Below are positions 1-13,200 of a stretch of DNA of 64,000 nt, in pieces. A program made the translations under genes and the position numbers. The stretch comes from Micropterix aruncella (lineage: Eukaryota; Arthropoda; Insecta; Lepidoptera; Micropterigidae). Location of the stretch: NCBI GenBank assembly GCA_944548615.1, contig OX155973.1:7305910-7369909 (forward strand), read 5' to 3'. A model generated the notes under the pieces. That model ran no database searches, had not been told where the DNA came from, and saw only the letters and a list, made by a program, of their open reading frames with translations. Numbering within the stretch: the stretch's first letter is position 1; the number at the start of each line of letters is the position of its first letter.

Positions 1-256
1 GACAGCATACACATTGTTGGCCGCTGTCCAGGGCTCGCCGCCAAAAGACACAGTTTACTGGGACGAGCCTTTCTCGAACCCAGCGATCTGCCCAACTTGA
101 AGGTCAGTGACCTACTTAGTCTGGTAAGAAGTACCGGGCTACTAGCTGACAATTGACCTAACCACACAGTGGGTAGTTACAAAAGACCTTACAGATCTAG
201 GTGACATCAAGGGCTGGAAACAAGCCCCCCACTCCATCTACTACTACTACTACTAG
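1..256 (+). mobile_element. 3' end of a non-LTR retrotransposon with (CTA)n tail
   Basis: The plus strand reads DSIHIVGRCPGLAAKRHSLL, then LEPSDLPNLKVSDLLSLVRS and TGLLAD before a stop. This is the H-x-C-P plus 'LLsLvrsTGLL' C-terminus typical of RT polyproteins of the jockey/R1 type. It is followed by a short 3' UTR and (CTA)n at 238-256, then a poly-G run near 251-273. The 5' part is off the left edge. Confidence 0.7.
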
Positions 257-334
257 GGAAGGGGGGGGGGGGGACAAACTAGATATTAAGTTTTTTAATT
301 AATTTTTAATATAGTTGCTTATGAGTAATAAATA

Positions 335-954
335 AAATTCAAACGGAGCTGCCATGGAATTCACCGACCAAAAATCGGGCCCATCATATATAATTATTAC
401 ACTTCTGGGAGGTGAAGGGTGGATTCCGGACTTACGACCGGCGGTGGTAGGTTTAGGACAGCTGTCTTGCTACATGTGAGCGTTCACCTTACCACCCATT
501 CACTCCCCCTTCGAAGCCATAGAATTTGAGATGCAGAAATCGCGGTTTTAGATAATTTCTCTAGAAAGGAGTTGATTATTTTCCTGGAGAGACCAAGATC
601 TTTAAAAAGGTGAAACAAAGATTTAGCTGGCAGACCACGAGCGCCTACTTCCACCGCGAGAAGGTGAACAGTGAAGCCGTTCCGGGTGACGGCATTTGCG
701 AGGTCATTGTATTTATTTAATTTGTACTCGTGGTCTTTTGGGATATTTGATTCCCATGGAACAGTTAACTCTACGATAAGGACTATCTTCCGAGATAGAG
801 AGTAAAGTGGAAGTGTATGCTGAAAGGCATTTAAATAAAATTTCAGCATCTCTGGCGTCCAGTCATACAACATTACTTTCCAGTGCATTGGAGGAGGAAT
901 ACAAAAATCTCCTATTGTTGTCCAATCATTCTGGCATTGATTTAAATTCAACAT
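335..954 (-). mobile_element. RLE-type non-LTR retrotransposon fragment, internally deleted
   Basis: The minus strand encodes [20 protein letters not shown] and [14 protein letters not shown], then jumps straight to [20 protein letters not shown] and [20 protein letters not shown]. The second part resembles a C-terminal restriction-like endonuclease domain (PD..ELT pattern). The fuller copy at 48.14-49.19 kb has about 370 bp more between the two parts, including a [18 protein letters not shown] zinc-knuckle, so this copy has an internal deletion. Ends within 22 bp of the HERC2 exon AA donor. Confidence 0.75.
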
Positions 955-976
955 AAACGTAAAAGTAATAACAAAC

Positions 977-1205
977 CTTTTCGCTCATTTTTTTCTCTGA
1001 GACATCGTCAGATGCGTTGCCCAGGTCTTCCACTTTTTCCAATTTGCTGTCGTCCTTCTCCTCGCTGTCGTATTTTGAGCTGGTGAGAATGCGTTGCTGC
1101 TGTACATCTTCCTGCTGGGACATTTCCTCGGGTGACTTGGCTGCTTCCGACTGAATTTCCAGAGTCTGAGGTGGCGATATCGCTTCCTCCTCCTCCTGGG
1201 AAAGT
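977..1205 (-). CDS. HERC2: HERC2 exon AA (last visible): acidic, Glu-rich linker
   Basis: Acceptor tattcaag, donor gtttgt. Encodes [40 protein letters not shown] and [20 protein letters not shown], ending VSEKKMSEK. Low complexity; vertebrate HERC2 has an acidic linker (EKIGNEESDLEE) at the same place. Phase joins exon Z through a split Arg codon. A LINE insertion ends about 22 bp beyond the donor. Confidence 0.8.
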
Positions 1206-4200
1206 CTTGAATAAGGACAATAAAACAAATCAATAATACAGCAAAACATTTTAGTATTATATTGGATTTGCAAATTTGGTATAAAAGTTATGACAGGCGT
1301 CTTCCTTTCCACCCTCATACTGATTTGGATCCAACCTTTATTGAATATATGAGGAATCACCCAATTCTGGGAGACCATATGAGTTAGCTGAGGAACAGTT
1401 AGGTATGGCCTTCTCCCACCTACTTTCGATAATAGATATGCATCCGAAGAAGAGGATTGAGGGTGACAGGCATTGTCGAAAGCCGTATCTCCCATTCGCG
1501 TTCACGCAGTGCGTTGAGCAGGTTGCGCTGCTGTGAAGGTGGTGCGTCAAATTTCAAGTCTATATTTCAAAATTGAAATATGACTAATTTGCCGCCTGGT
1601 GGACCGATTTCAACCACAACCTACACAGACATCTAATATCTCTCCTCTCCTCTACATCTAATATCAACCTACACAGACATCTAACATCCTCTCTCTAATA
1701 AGGAAGGTTTTCCATCAATCGAGGATCTGTCAAGAGAGGTTTTTACAAAGATCTACAAGGCATATGTGAGACCTATTCTTGAGTATGGCTATCAGTTCTG
1801 GAACCCCTACTTATGCAAAGATGTAGATGTCCTGAAAAAGGTGCAGCGAAGGGCGACCAAAATACCAGTGGGCCTGAAGAATAGGAATTATGAAGATTGC
1901 TTGGAATTACTTGTAATTATTACTTTCAAACAAAGAAGACAAAGACGGGAGATGATTGAGACATATTAAAAAATTCTATCACATTATTACGATGTACCTG
2001 GACCGAAGAATATTTACAAATTCAAAGTCAACACAAATCTTCAAAGTCACAACTAAAAAACTCAACTGTACAAAATTTAAATCTAATCCTCTTAAGAATG
2101 TTCTGCAAAATACAGTGGTGGACATGTGGAATAAACTACCATTAGAAGTGATTAGTGAAAGCTTTGTCAATCAATTTAAAAACAGACTCGATTTGTAACT
2201 AAATCCTTGTTAATACTGTTTCCTACTACTATTATAAACGCGAAAGTTTGTAAGAATGTATGTATGGATGTTTGTTACTCTTTCACGCAAAAACTACTGA
2301 ATGGATTTTGATGAAACTTTACAATAATATAGCCTACACATCAGAATAACACATAGGCTATAATTTATAAAGATATATAATAATAATAATAATAATAATT
2401 AACTCTTTATTCTTAAGAAAAGGCGAGCTTATTGCCTGCAGGCAATATTTTAGAGCTAACCTATACTATTGTAAGAACATTATTTGCGAGTAGACTACAT
2501 AACTTAACCTATATAAAGAGTATGACAAATAAAATAGAGGAGGATAGAAAGAAGTATATACTTTACTCTTTGTGGGCACAGATTTGCCACATCAAAATAA
2601 TCTAACACCTATAAGGACGCTAAAGTTTTAAAAGGAGGGGAATGGGAGGGGAAAGGGAATTTATCTGGAGGATTTCAAATGCTCTCTGAGTCTGTTTTTA
2701 AAAGTTGTTATGCTTGGCGCGGTTCTCACATTTTTCGGCAAAGCATTCCAAAGACGGGCTCCATGCACGGTGAAAGAGAATGAGAAGAAGTCACTGCTGT
2801 GACTAGGGATAGAGAGTAGCAGGTTGTTTTTTGATCTCAGAGGGCGTTCATGAGCCGATAGTGCAGTAAATCTGCCGGTAAGATAATTGGGAGCGACGCC
2901 ATCCAAGATCTTGAAAAGCATACAGAAAACTCGCATGTCTCTTTTCTCCCGGGTCGACAGCCAGTGAAGCTTCTCTCTGTACTCCGTGATGTGGTCAAAT
3001 TTTCTGAGGCCATGGATATACCGAATGCAAACATTTTGGAGACTCTCAACTTTGGTGGATAACTCCTCTGTGAGGTCGAGAAATGCGACATCTCCATAAT
3101 CCAGAAGGGGGAGGAGAGCAGACTGACAAATCGTAATCTTGCTCTCCTCCGGGAGGATATTTTTCAGCCTATTCAGCGAATGAAATCGGGCGAAGAGTTT
3201 GCGTCGCATTTCTCGAATATGTGGCCGCCATGAGAGGTATAGTTTCGTATCACCATTATCACAATTTTCCATCACCACGCGGGTGAAACTGCAGGGCGCA
3301 GCTAGTATATTATATTGTTAATAATGTTTAGCTTTACAAGATCTGATCTGGACGTATCAGCAAATCTGCCTGTACAAAATAAATACTAATAATAATAACA
3401 CACAGACAGACTTCCACCTGGAAAAGGTCCTAATTGTCTCAGCGGGACTTAAAATGGATATTTCCATCAACCCCAAAAACAAGAATTTTGCTAGTTCCCA
3501 ATAATTTTCCTCATTGTTGATGGGACTGGAAAGTAAACCATCATCTATTGAAATCGCAAATTTGGTATAAAAGTTATGACAGGTGTCCTTTCCATTCAAC
3601 CAACATCCTGATTCGGATCTGACCGCGTACCCACAGGAAGAGTATTTAGGGTAAAATCGAAGACTATCGCAATTGTTTAACATTATAAATATGAAAAAAA
3701 TAATTTACCGCTTAAAGTTTAAACTTCAATCGCCCCTTTTCCCTCTCTAAAGTTAATTCGTTTTTATCCTATTTATAAGCATTTAGGGTGTCAGGCATTG
3801 CCAAAAGCATGTATCTCTCACCTGCGTTCGCGCAGAGCGCCGGCTCGCGATCTCAGCGCAATGGAAGTGTTGAGGAGGTTGCGCAGTTGTGAAGGTGGTG
3901 CGCCGCGTAAAGCGCGCTGCACAGCGCGACGGAAAGACGGCCGCGGCACAGTCAGAGCCGCGTTCGCTTTTTTCACCTCCTTTGCTTCTCCCGTTCCCCT
4001 CGCAGCCCGCACTTCATATACCAAGAATCGCGCTTTCTCCAGCAACGGGGCGCACACCTATTAAGAAAACATTTACGACTTTAGTTTGAGCAGTTGCCTT
4101 GACAAGTCGCTGCGGGCACCGGACGATACAACTCAACTATTTACACTTGATACTTGTCGAAAACCATCCACAAGTAGGTAAACAATGACCGTGTTTTTCA

Positions 4201-7200
4201 AAATGATTTGATATTTGTGGAAAACCATCCCTAAGTAAGTAGACGGTGACTGTAATTGTCAAAATAACTTGATACTTGTCTAAAACCATCCTTAAGTAGG
4301 TAGACGGTGACCAAAGATAATCAAAACAACTTGATACTTGTCGAAAACCATCCCTAAAAAGGAAGACAGTGACCATGATTGTCAAAATAACTTGATACTC
4401 GACGAAAACCATCCTTAAATAGGTAGACGATGCACGTGATCCTCAAAATAGCTTGATACTGGTCGAAAACCATCCCCATGTAGCTAACAATTTATACCAG
4501 TACTGTTTTTGTATGTTTATGTCCAATAAAGCACTTTCTAAAGAAAAATACTATCTGTTTCAGTTAACCCGGTCGCTCCGTAACGTCCCTTGCGGGACGC
4601 AACAGTCGGCTAACGCAAGATCCATAACGTCCCTTACGGGACGCAGTGGTCGCCGCTGCGAAAAATGCAATTTACAATTCGAAACGCGGCTCTATGCGCT
4701 TTCTGAGGGCGCTACGATATGGCCAATATATCTCTAATTCAAGATTTCCATCTGGCAATACCGCAGGTCGATTTAAAAAATGAGGCGACGACGTCATCGT
4801 CAGTCATCGGCTGTCACTTTCGCGATCGTGTTTTTAGTTGCATGAAGTGGGTGATAAAAATGGTGTTTGTGCAGTGTTTCTGTGCCATTTACTGGAGAAC
4901 AGTGAGTAATTTGCATTCTAAAGTAGTTTATGAATGAGCATTAGTCATTTGAGATAGTCCATTTGCTGTTCTTCATGTATTTTTAAGCAAAATGCTTCGG
5001 CGACAACATACGCGCCGGGGAAAGATGGCCGTTTTTGTTTCGTAAGGTTTATGAAATATCCCGAAATATTGCGAAATATGACGTAATATCGCTTTAATTC
5101 GTTGATAAAATAGGTATTGCTTCATTTACATCCTAAGTAATCACATAATAAGCCGTATTTTGAACATTATAAGTTGTTTCGTAATACGACTCGCGCAAAG
5201 AAATTTGTTTTGATAATTACTATGAGAGAATTTCCATATCTTGAGTGCGATTTTCTATAGTTTTTCGATGAAATGTGACTCTTTGGAGTATAACAATTAG
5301 TTATTGGACATATAATAATTATATAATGAGACAATATATTTGAAAAAATGTAACCAATTTTATATTATGAGCATTCAAAGTTTATTATCAAGTTTTGGAC
5401 GCAAACTCTCAAAACTTTAGATTTTTCTGTAATATCAGACAAAGCTGAAAGTTCTGGTGTGATTTTCTAAGAAGTGTGATTTCTAAGAAGTGTAGTAATA
5501 AAGTTATTTTGAAAGAATTTCATATAAAAAAGAAACCTGAGTAGTCACAAATATTTTTTTTTTTGTTTTTTTACGAGAATACATCAAATTTTTCTTGGCT
5601 GAATAACTAAATTTTTTTGTATGCAATTAAGTAAAACAAAATAATAGTTTTGGTAAAGCATTAATTAAAGAACATAACTGTATTTACAATTTTTGTATAT
5701 TTTCCGTAATTTGTGATAAAAACATCGAAATGATTTTATAGGAGAGTTTTTTTAGTTCGCCAACTTTGTAATATTTATTTATTATTATCTTAATTGTTTT
5801 ACGAGATAAGGTTATAATGTTTTATATTTCAAATTTCAATGCGATCATTTTTCAGTTATTCTTTTTATGATCCGTATAGTGGTTTAAAAGTTATGGTCGT
5901 TTTTGTCAAGGCCATCGACTTCACGCGCGAAACTATCAAGCGCAGAAGTGATGGCTGAATTTTTACCCCGAGAAGGGGTTAATTTGCACGGAATCTCAAA
6001 TGAATATTTTTTGTTATCTTCGAATATTTTTAGTTACCTCTTTATATCCTCGTGACAGTTGCTGCCTGGTGTGAATGAGGACCCACTTGGATTGCTGCAC
6101 GGCGGCGACTATTTCTTCCATGGCCGGAGAAAGTTTGGCATTACCAATGCGGAACTCTGCAGGAAAAAAATAATGCATAAATCCTGGGCAGCTTACGGAT
6201 TTCATCCAGTTGAGCAATTAAGACCTGCAGGTTATTTCAGGTTAGTTCAATATTTGAATTCCTTTCCAGTTGCCTCACCGAAGAGGGTCAAACCCGGAAA
6301 GGACTCTGTTTCCCACGCCACGCCAGGTGGATCAATTCCCCTGGGGTATGGCCTTTAGACGCTGCTAGACGATTTGTGCATAGTGCAGCGTCAGCTTATC
6401 GACTGTGCCCTTCGGAGAATAACTGGAGGATTCTGGAAATGATCCTATACGTTTCCTAAGCAAAGGGGGATGATGTTGATCTGATATCAGCCTTTCTTGA
6501 AACGACCAGTTGGTCACCCGATCCCGAGTGGTAGACGGGCAAAGGACACCATCGCTGAATTAACATTAGGTAGAGGCCGCGCAAGAAACTCCGGACCTGG
6601 AACCAAACGGGAGGACGGAGAATTTCTGCCAAATTTGGTAGTGAGGGCACGAGGCCGCCCGCTGGTTCGACTACCCGGTGCCAGGCGGTAGAGCGTTTGA
6701 CTCTCACGGGCTAGTTGGCATAGCTAGATGGTGCTGTCTTCGTCTCTACATTTCATCCCAGGTGGAAAGACGATCAATATCTTTATACCTTCCTGGGGTG
6801 ACGGTTTCGCTAGCTGTAGTAAACAATACTCTGTTTGTTTGAAAAACTTGTATTGCACACACAGTAGAATACAACATGGTGGGCCTATTGCAAAGTAGCA
6901 ATATCTTAGGACCACCATACTACCAGGGTTATTGTGACAAAATGTTTATGTTAGCAAATTAATAAATAACAAGTGTAACGTTTGAAAAGTAGTGGTTACC
7001 ATAAATAAGCAATTACATAACCATAATAAAGAAAATAAAAGAGATTAAATATCGAACACCTCAATATCGAAGGGAGGAAGGAGATATAAGGAGCTAGGAA
7101 ATGGGTGAGGGGGAGGGGGGGTATTCATACATCAACTAAATATTTATTACTAGATTATATTCACATGATATTTTATTATATTATATTCATATTATAATAT

Positions 7201-10200
7201 ACGGTATTCATACGTTAAGTAAATGTCTTTAGAGGGTCGAACGGTTTCATTCAGCTTGGGCTTGATTGCCAGTTTGTGTAGTTGGTCGGCTCAGCGCATG
7301 GCTCCTCCCATCCGGTAGTCTCTTTGAAGAGGGACCTACCTTGGAAGGTCTCGGTGAACTCTGCCTTTGGTTGTAGGAAGTTGTGATCTGTATTAGGGGA
7401 TGTATTAGGGAATTTCCTCAGGCGGTTGTGCACTTTCGTGCAACTGGCGAATTACCGGGGAGTCCGGAAGTATATGTTTCCTAAAACATGAGAGTAGTTT
7501 TTGAGCTTAGCCCATAAGAATAGCCCGTTCGTCCTTCAGGAGCGTAATAATAATATTATGATGAGTCCGATTCCGGTCCGGTTTGTATTTATTATTGCAC
7601 AGTACCGAAGATCCTACCGACGTCAGTCCAGCATCTAAGTATTCAAACTCGGAAGTGTTGTATTTACCTTCAACAGCGACTGCCAGAGCCACGGACGCCA
7701 GACCAGTGTGTTTGAAGAGTGCTGCGGTGGTCGCCCGCGCCACTTCCTCGGCAGGATGGTCGGGAGGAAAGCGAGCAGGTGACGGAAGACTAGCAGAATG
7801 TCGGCAACAGCTTGCCCAGAGAGCCATCGCTAAGGCATCCTGTAAAAATATTATAAATGTATCAAAACGTTTGAGATCGTATGTTTGAGGTCTCTTGCGA
7901 TTCAGTTAAGACAGCAAACTCATTTCTACATCTAATAAAAAAAGCTTTTCTACTATCGCCAACAAACTTTTCCTCAAGCTCTATAAAACCCACATTCGCA
8001 CGCTCCTCGAATACTCCTACCGGGTATGGAATCTGTACTTTAGGAAAGATATAGAGCACCTGGAAAGAGATCAAAGAAGAGCAAAGAAGTTGGTGCCAAA
8101 TGTTAAAACTCCGCCGGACATTAGAGGATCGTAGGCAGGGAGGAGATCTAATAGAAACTTACAAAATGCTTCACGGTTATTAAAGTGTGCACAGACTCGA
8201 CAACATGTATACCATGAACACCAAGAAGTAACTGTGTGGATACTCGTTTAAGTTAAATAAAGCAATTGCAGCATTGAACCCTAAGAAACACCTTTTGACA
8301 AATCGTTTAGTGGATGCTTTGAATACATTGCCAGAGGAAGTGATAGATGCTGACTCTGTCAACAGCTTCAAGAATAAACTAGTCATTTTTCTTAGTGCAA
8401 AACAGTCACATTGTATTCTCTCCCCAAGAGTCAGCTGTTTAAAAATAATTGCACAAGATATATATAGTATAACACAACAATAAAAAAAAATATATTTCAT
8501 TTGAGAAAACTTACATGAGTCTTGGCATCAGCAAGGGATTGCAGAAGCAGTTCCGGCGGTGGTATTTCAGGGTGAAGTCGGTGACTCTCAGGGAGAGAAG
8601 GCTGCTCAGCATCAGGATTCGTCGGAGTACTACCAGCTGTTGAGGTTCCACTGCGTACTTCTCCCTTTTCCTCGTCGTAAGGATTCGGCGGCTGCGGCGA
8701 CTGAAATATTTAAATAATTGCAAGTTTTATGAGCATTTTACTAAAACTTTTACATAATTTATTGTAATATTAGAGCCCTGTCAACCCTAGAATGGGCTAG
8801 TCCCAGTTGGATCACAGAATGAAATAAGCATAACGTTAAGGTTTTACCATTCGGTTCTTATTATTTTTGTAAGCAAAATCAATGTTTTATAATTAATTCT
8901 TAAATAAATACTTTAAAAATTAAAAAATAAATACAGTAGATACTCGGTTATCTAAGTTTGCATTAATCAAACTTACAACTGTTACAAGATTAGCAAATTA
9001 TAATGTTTATTCGGGTAGTTACGGAGCCAGCGGCAAAAAAGTGCAAGAGTTTTGTAAAAGCTGATACTTTCAGATCAAACAGTATTTTGGCCATAGAATG
9101 CTGGGGTAGAGTCAGCAGGCCAGACTCCGGGACACCTGGCGCTGGTGTACTAGGCAAGGTGTAATTTGAATTAGTACACCCAAAGTGTTTTGTGAAAGCT
9201 GAAAATTCATCAGTAGACAGTGGATGTAATACAGAACTCGAAACAAATGGTCAGACTGCCTAACAATAGAATGCGGGGCATCGGCATTACTCGATACATG
9301 TCACAAAAATGAAGTCCATCATATTGCGCGGCACATTAGACCAATGCGTAATAGTTACCGACAAATACGTACCGGCGTATTTCCAGGGACTTCATTTTGT
9401 AATATGTATGGAGTAATGCTGACGTCACACATTCTATTGTTAAACAGTCTGACCATTTGTTTTGAGTTCTTTATTGCATCCACTGTCTAACAGTTGATGA
9501 TTGACAATTGAATACGTTAATCATGAATAGGTTAGGTTGACGATTAAGATTGATTTATTTAATCGTCAATCGGCGACTAACGATTGATTTGTTTCAATCG
9601 TTAGTTGCGATTGACGATTAAACGTGTGCGGTTGATTTTCTCGACAGCGGTCAACTTCAGTTTTGCGTTTTTTCGACGGTCGGTGCGGTCAGTGGGGTCG
9701 CAAACGCGACCGACCGACGAGAATGAAATGTCAGTTGGTATCTAAAGAGCAAGTTGTCACGATTGACGAAATCTACCGATGTGACGAAACTAAATCGATA
9801 ATGACTAAACTAAATCAATCGTAATTGATTAGTCGACTGAAATATTCAATCGATTGACCCAACACTGCTACTGATGAATTTTCAGCTTTTAAAAACACTT
9901 TGGAGGTACTAAATAAAATTACACCTTTCCTAGGACGCCAGCACCAGGTGTCCCAGAGTCTGGCCTGCTGACTCTACCCCAGCATTCTATGGTCAAAATA
10001 CTGTCTGATCTGAAAATATCAGCTTTTATAAAACTCTGGCGTTTCATCAAGTGGTGGAAACACTGACTGAAAATAAAATATTCACACATTGGCTTGTGCT
10101 GTTTGGCTGTTTATTATTATTAACCCGCTCACTCCGTAACATCCGATTGGGGACATTTATGTCGGCCGCCTAAACCCCGTAACATCCGATACCGGACAAA

Positions 10201-13200
10201 GCGCTCGCCGCTGCGAAAAATGCAATTTACGATTCGAAACGTCGTAATATATCCTTTCTGACGGCGCAACGATATGGCCAAAATATCTTTAATTCAAGAT
10301 TTCTGTGTGGCAATATCGAACGGCGATTTAAAAAGTGAGCATAGACGTCAAAACGGCAGTGTCTATCGGCCACCGCCGCGGCCGCGTATAGTTCTGCGAA
10401 ATGGTTGATAAAAACAGTGTTTTGTGCAGTGTTTTGTGCCATTTAATGGAGAAAAGTGAGTAATTTGCATTTTTAAGTAGTTTAGGCATGAGGATTAGTC
10501 AATTGAGATAGTCCATTTGCTGTTTTTCACGAATTTTTAAAGAAAACACTTCGGCGACAACAAACGGCTCGCGAAAAAATGGTTGTTATTATTTTGTAAT
10601 GTTTATGAAATATCCCGATATATTGCGAAATATGACGTAATGTCGCTTTAATTTACTAACAAAATAAGTATTGCTTCATTTACATCCTAAGTTATCACAT
10701 AATTAGGCGTATTTTGAAAATTATATCTTGTTTTGTAAAATGAATCGCGCAAAGAAACTTGTTTTGATAATTACTATGAGAGAATAAAGTGCGATTTTCC
10801 ATAGTTTTTCGATGAAATGTGACTCTTTGGAGTATAGTAATTAGTTATTAGACATATAATAAGTCTATGATAAGACAATATAATTGAAAAAATCTAACGA
10901 ATTTTATATTATGAGCATTCAAAGTTTATTATTAAGTTCGGACGCGGAAACTCTCAAAACTTTAGATTTTTCTATAATATCAGACAAAGCTCAAAGTTCT
11001 AGTGTGATTTCTAAGAAGTGTGATGTAGTAATAAAGTTATTTTGAAAGAATTTCATATAAAAAAATACCATAAGTAGTCACAAATTAAAAATTAAAAAAA
11101 TTTTTTTTTACGAGAATACATAAAATTTTTCTTGGCTGAATCAATAAATATTTTTGTATGCAAATAAGTAAAAAAAAAATATCGTTTTGGTAAAGCATTT
11201 AATAAAGAACATAACTGTATTTACAATTTTTGCATATTTTACGTATTTTGTGACAAAAAAATCGAAATGATTTTATAGGCGAGTTTTTTCAGTTTGCCAA
11301 TTTTGTAATATTTATTCATTATTATCTTAATTGTTTTACGAGATAAGGTTATAATGTTTTATATGTCAAATTTCAATATCATTTCAAATTTCAATCTTTT
11401 TTAATCCGTTTAGTGGTTTATAAGTTATGATCGTTTTTCTCAAGGCCGTTGACTCGCGTCGATTTTTTGCCCGAATATGTCGCGCGCAAAAGTGATAGGT
11501 GAGTTTTTACTTCGCGACAGGAGGGGTTAATAATAATAATAATTACCTGTAATCCCGCCACTAAGAAATCAGATGCCAGCGTCGTCAGCTTAGCATCTTC
11601 CTCGACTGGTTGTGTGGGCATAGAGCGTGCCAGACGAGCTGCTCTATGGGACAGACTGACAACCGCGTGACGTGCAGCGCGACTACTGCATCGGTACAAT
11701 CGTAGGCTCGCGTTGCACTCCTGCAATCAACAGATTTATAACATTAGCTCCTCCATCTATATCTATTACATTTTCCTCAACTATGAAGTTACCATTCTAG
11801 AAAGGAAATTCTGTACAGGAAATCAAAATCAATATGTATGAAACGAAACAAAATGGTTGTGTCATCCCAAGACTTTCCCGGAAAGTAGGTAAAGACTTAT
11901 TACATCTGAATAATAATTCCATTAATAAAATTTTGGCCAGTGCACATACCTGGTTGGGTTCTGTTGCAACCATTTTCGTTTTCGGGCAGTGCAGTTTGTT
12001 TCTCGGCTAAGGGCGGGGATGGGCAAAGCGCCAACAGATGGTGATAAAATTTCATTAAAATGCAAGGCGGACTTTTATATATTATTAGTGCACCTTGTAT
12101 AACAAATATTCCAAACTAAATTTCACAATGTACCAAATTTCAAGCCTCTAAGTGCAATGTTTCGAGATTAAAATATGACTAGTGCTCTCCCTGATGGACC
12201 GGTTTCAACCACAACCTTTTCAACTCTTGCCATGACCAAATGATGCCTGCATGCCAAATTTCAGCTCAATAGGATTAAGCGTTTAGGTGCTATTGTAGAG
12301 GAATACACGCACATAGAGACACACATAGTTCACAGTACTTTCCCTTCTTGTCAGTTGGTGGGCCGGGAAAGTAAAATGATTAGTGGTATCATGATGATAC
12401 ACCCTGATTTTGTCCATCAAAAATGTAGCCGGGGGTTCATATAAATGTGGCAATTAGTGCCCATGTTTTTGAAGAAATATCTACAACACATAAAAAGTAA
12501 TTTAGAAGTTAAATATTTTGTTTTGTTGTATTTAAATAAGTAATTTAGAAGTTAAATAAACACAAGAATAAATAAATTTTAAGAAATTGCACATCGATAT
12601 TATGTAGAAGACAAACAACAGTTCGCAGAGCGGCAGAATAAGCAGGCGAATCATAATGTTAATAGTTGACTTTCATTTTTGAACAGTAATGTAAAAGAAC
12701 TTTCGGTTTTTCTCATATAGAATTTCCGTCTTTGTGCCAGTGGAACTTGAAGGTGTCGTCAGAGGAAACTCTTCACATTGCCGCGAACAGTCATCTTTTA
12801 TTAGGACTGGGCCAATCGGAAATAAAAACCGTCGCAATATCTGGAGTTTCAACCTATTCAGAGTTTTTTTATACGGCATTCATTCTTCTAAATTTGTAAC
12901 AGCTGGAATTTATTTAATAATCCAATTTAATTCTTTGTTAAAAAAATATATATTTAAATGCCGGGTGGGCCATCTAACATTTTAAATTTGAACTACCGGT
13001 TCTTTGTTATCGAATGGTAGAATGACATTCATTTATTGACAGAAAATTAGTTTTATGTTTGACATTTTGAAAACTGGCACGCTCGAACAAAACTAAGAAA
13101 TATCAAAAACTTACTTCCATTTCGTTGAAAATGATCAAGAAGCCAGCGTTACGGTCAATAGGGAGCGTTACCGTGCCATGCTCAACGAATTTTTGCTTCC

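Noticed and set aside
3798..4064. Plus-strand Arg-rich frame opposite exon Z
   Set aside because: Antisense shadow of a GC-rich exon; no motif and no supporting context.
4137..4412. Minus-strand 91-residue frame with repeated 'LRDGF..' units
   Set aside because: It is the translation of the 62-bp minisatellite; the repetition is of DNA, not of a protein domain.
6660..6720. tRNA-like block ggtagagcgtttgactct in the GC-rich repeat
   Set aside because: No cloverleaf, anticodon arm or B box could be folded around it by eye, so not called as a tRNA.
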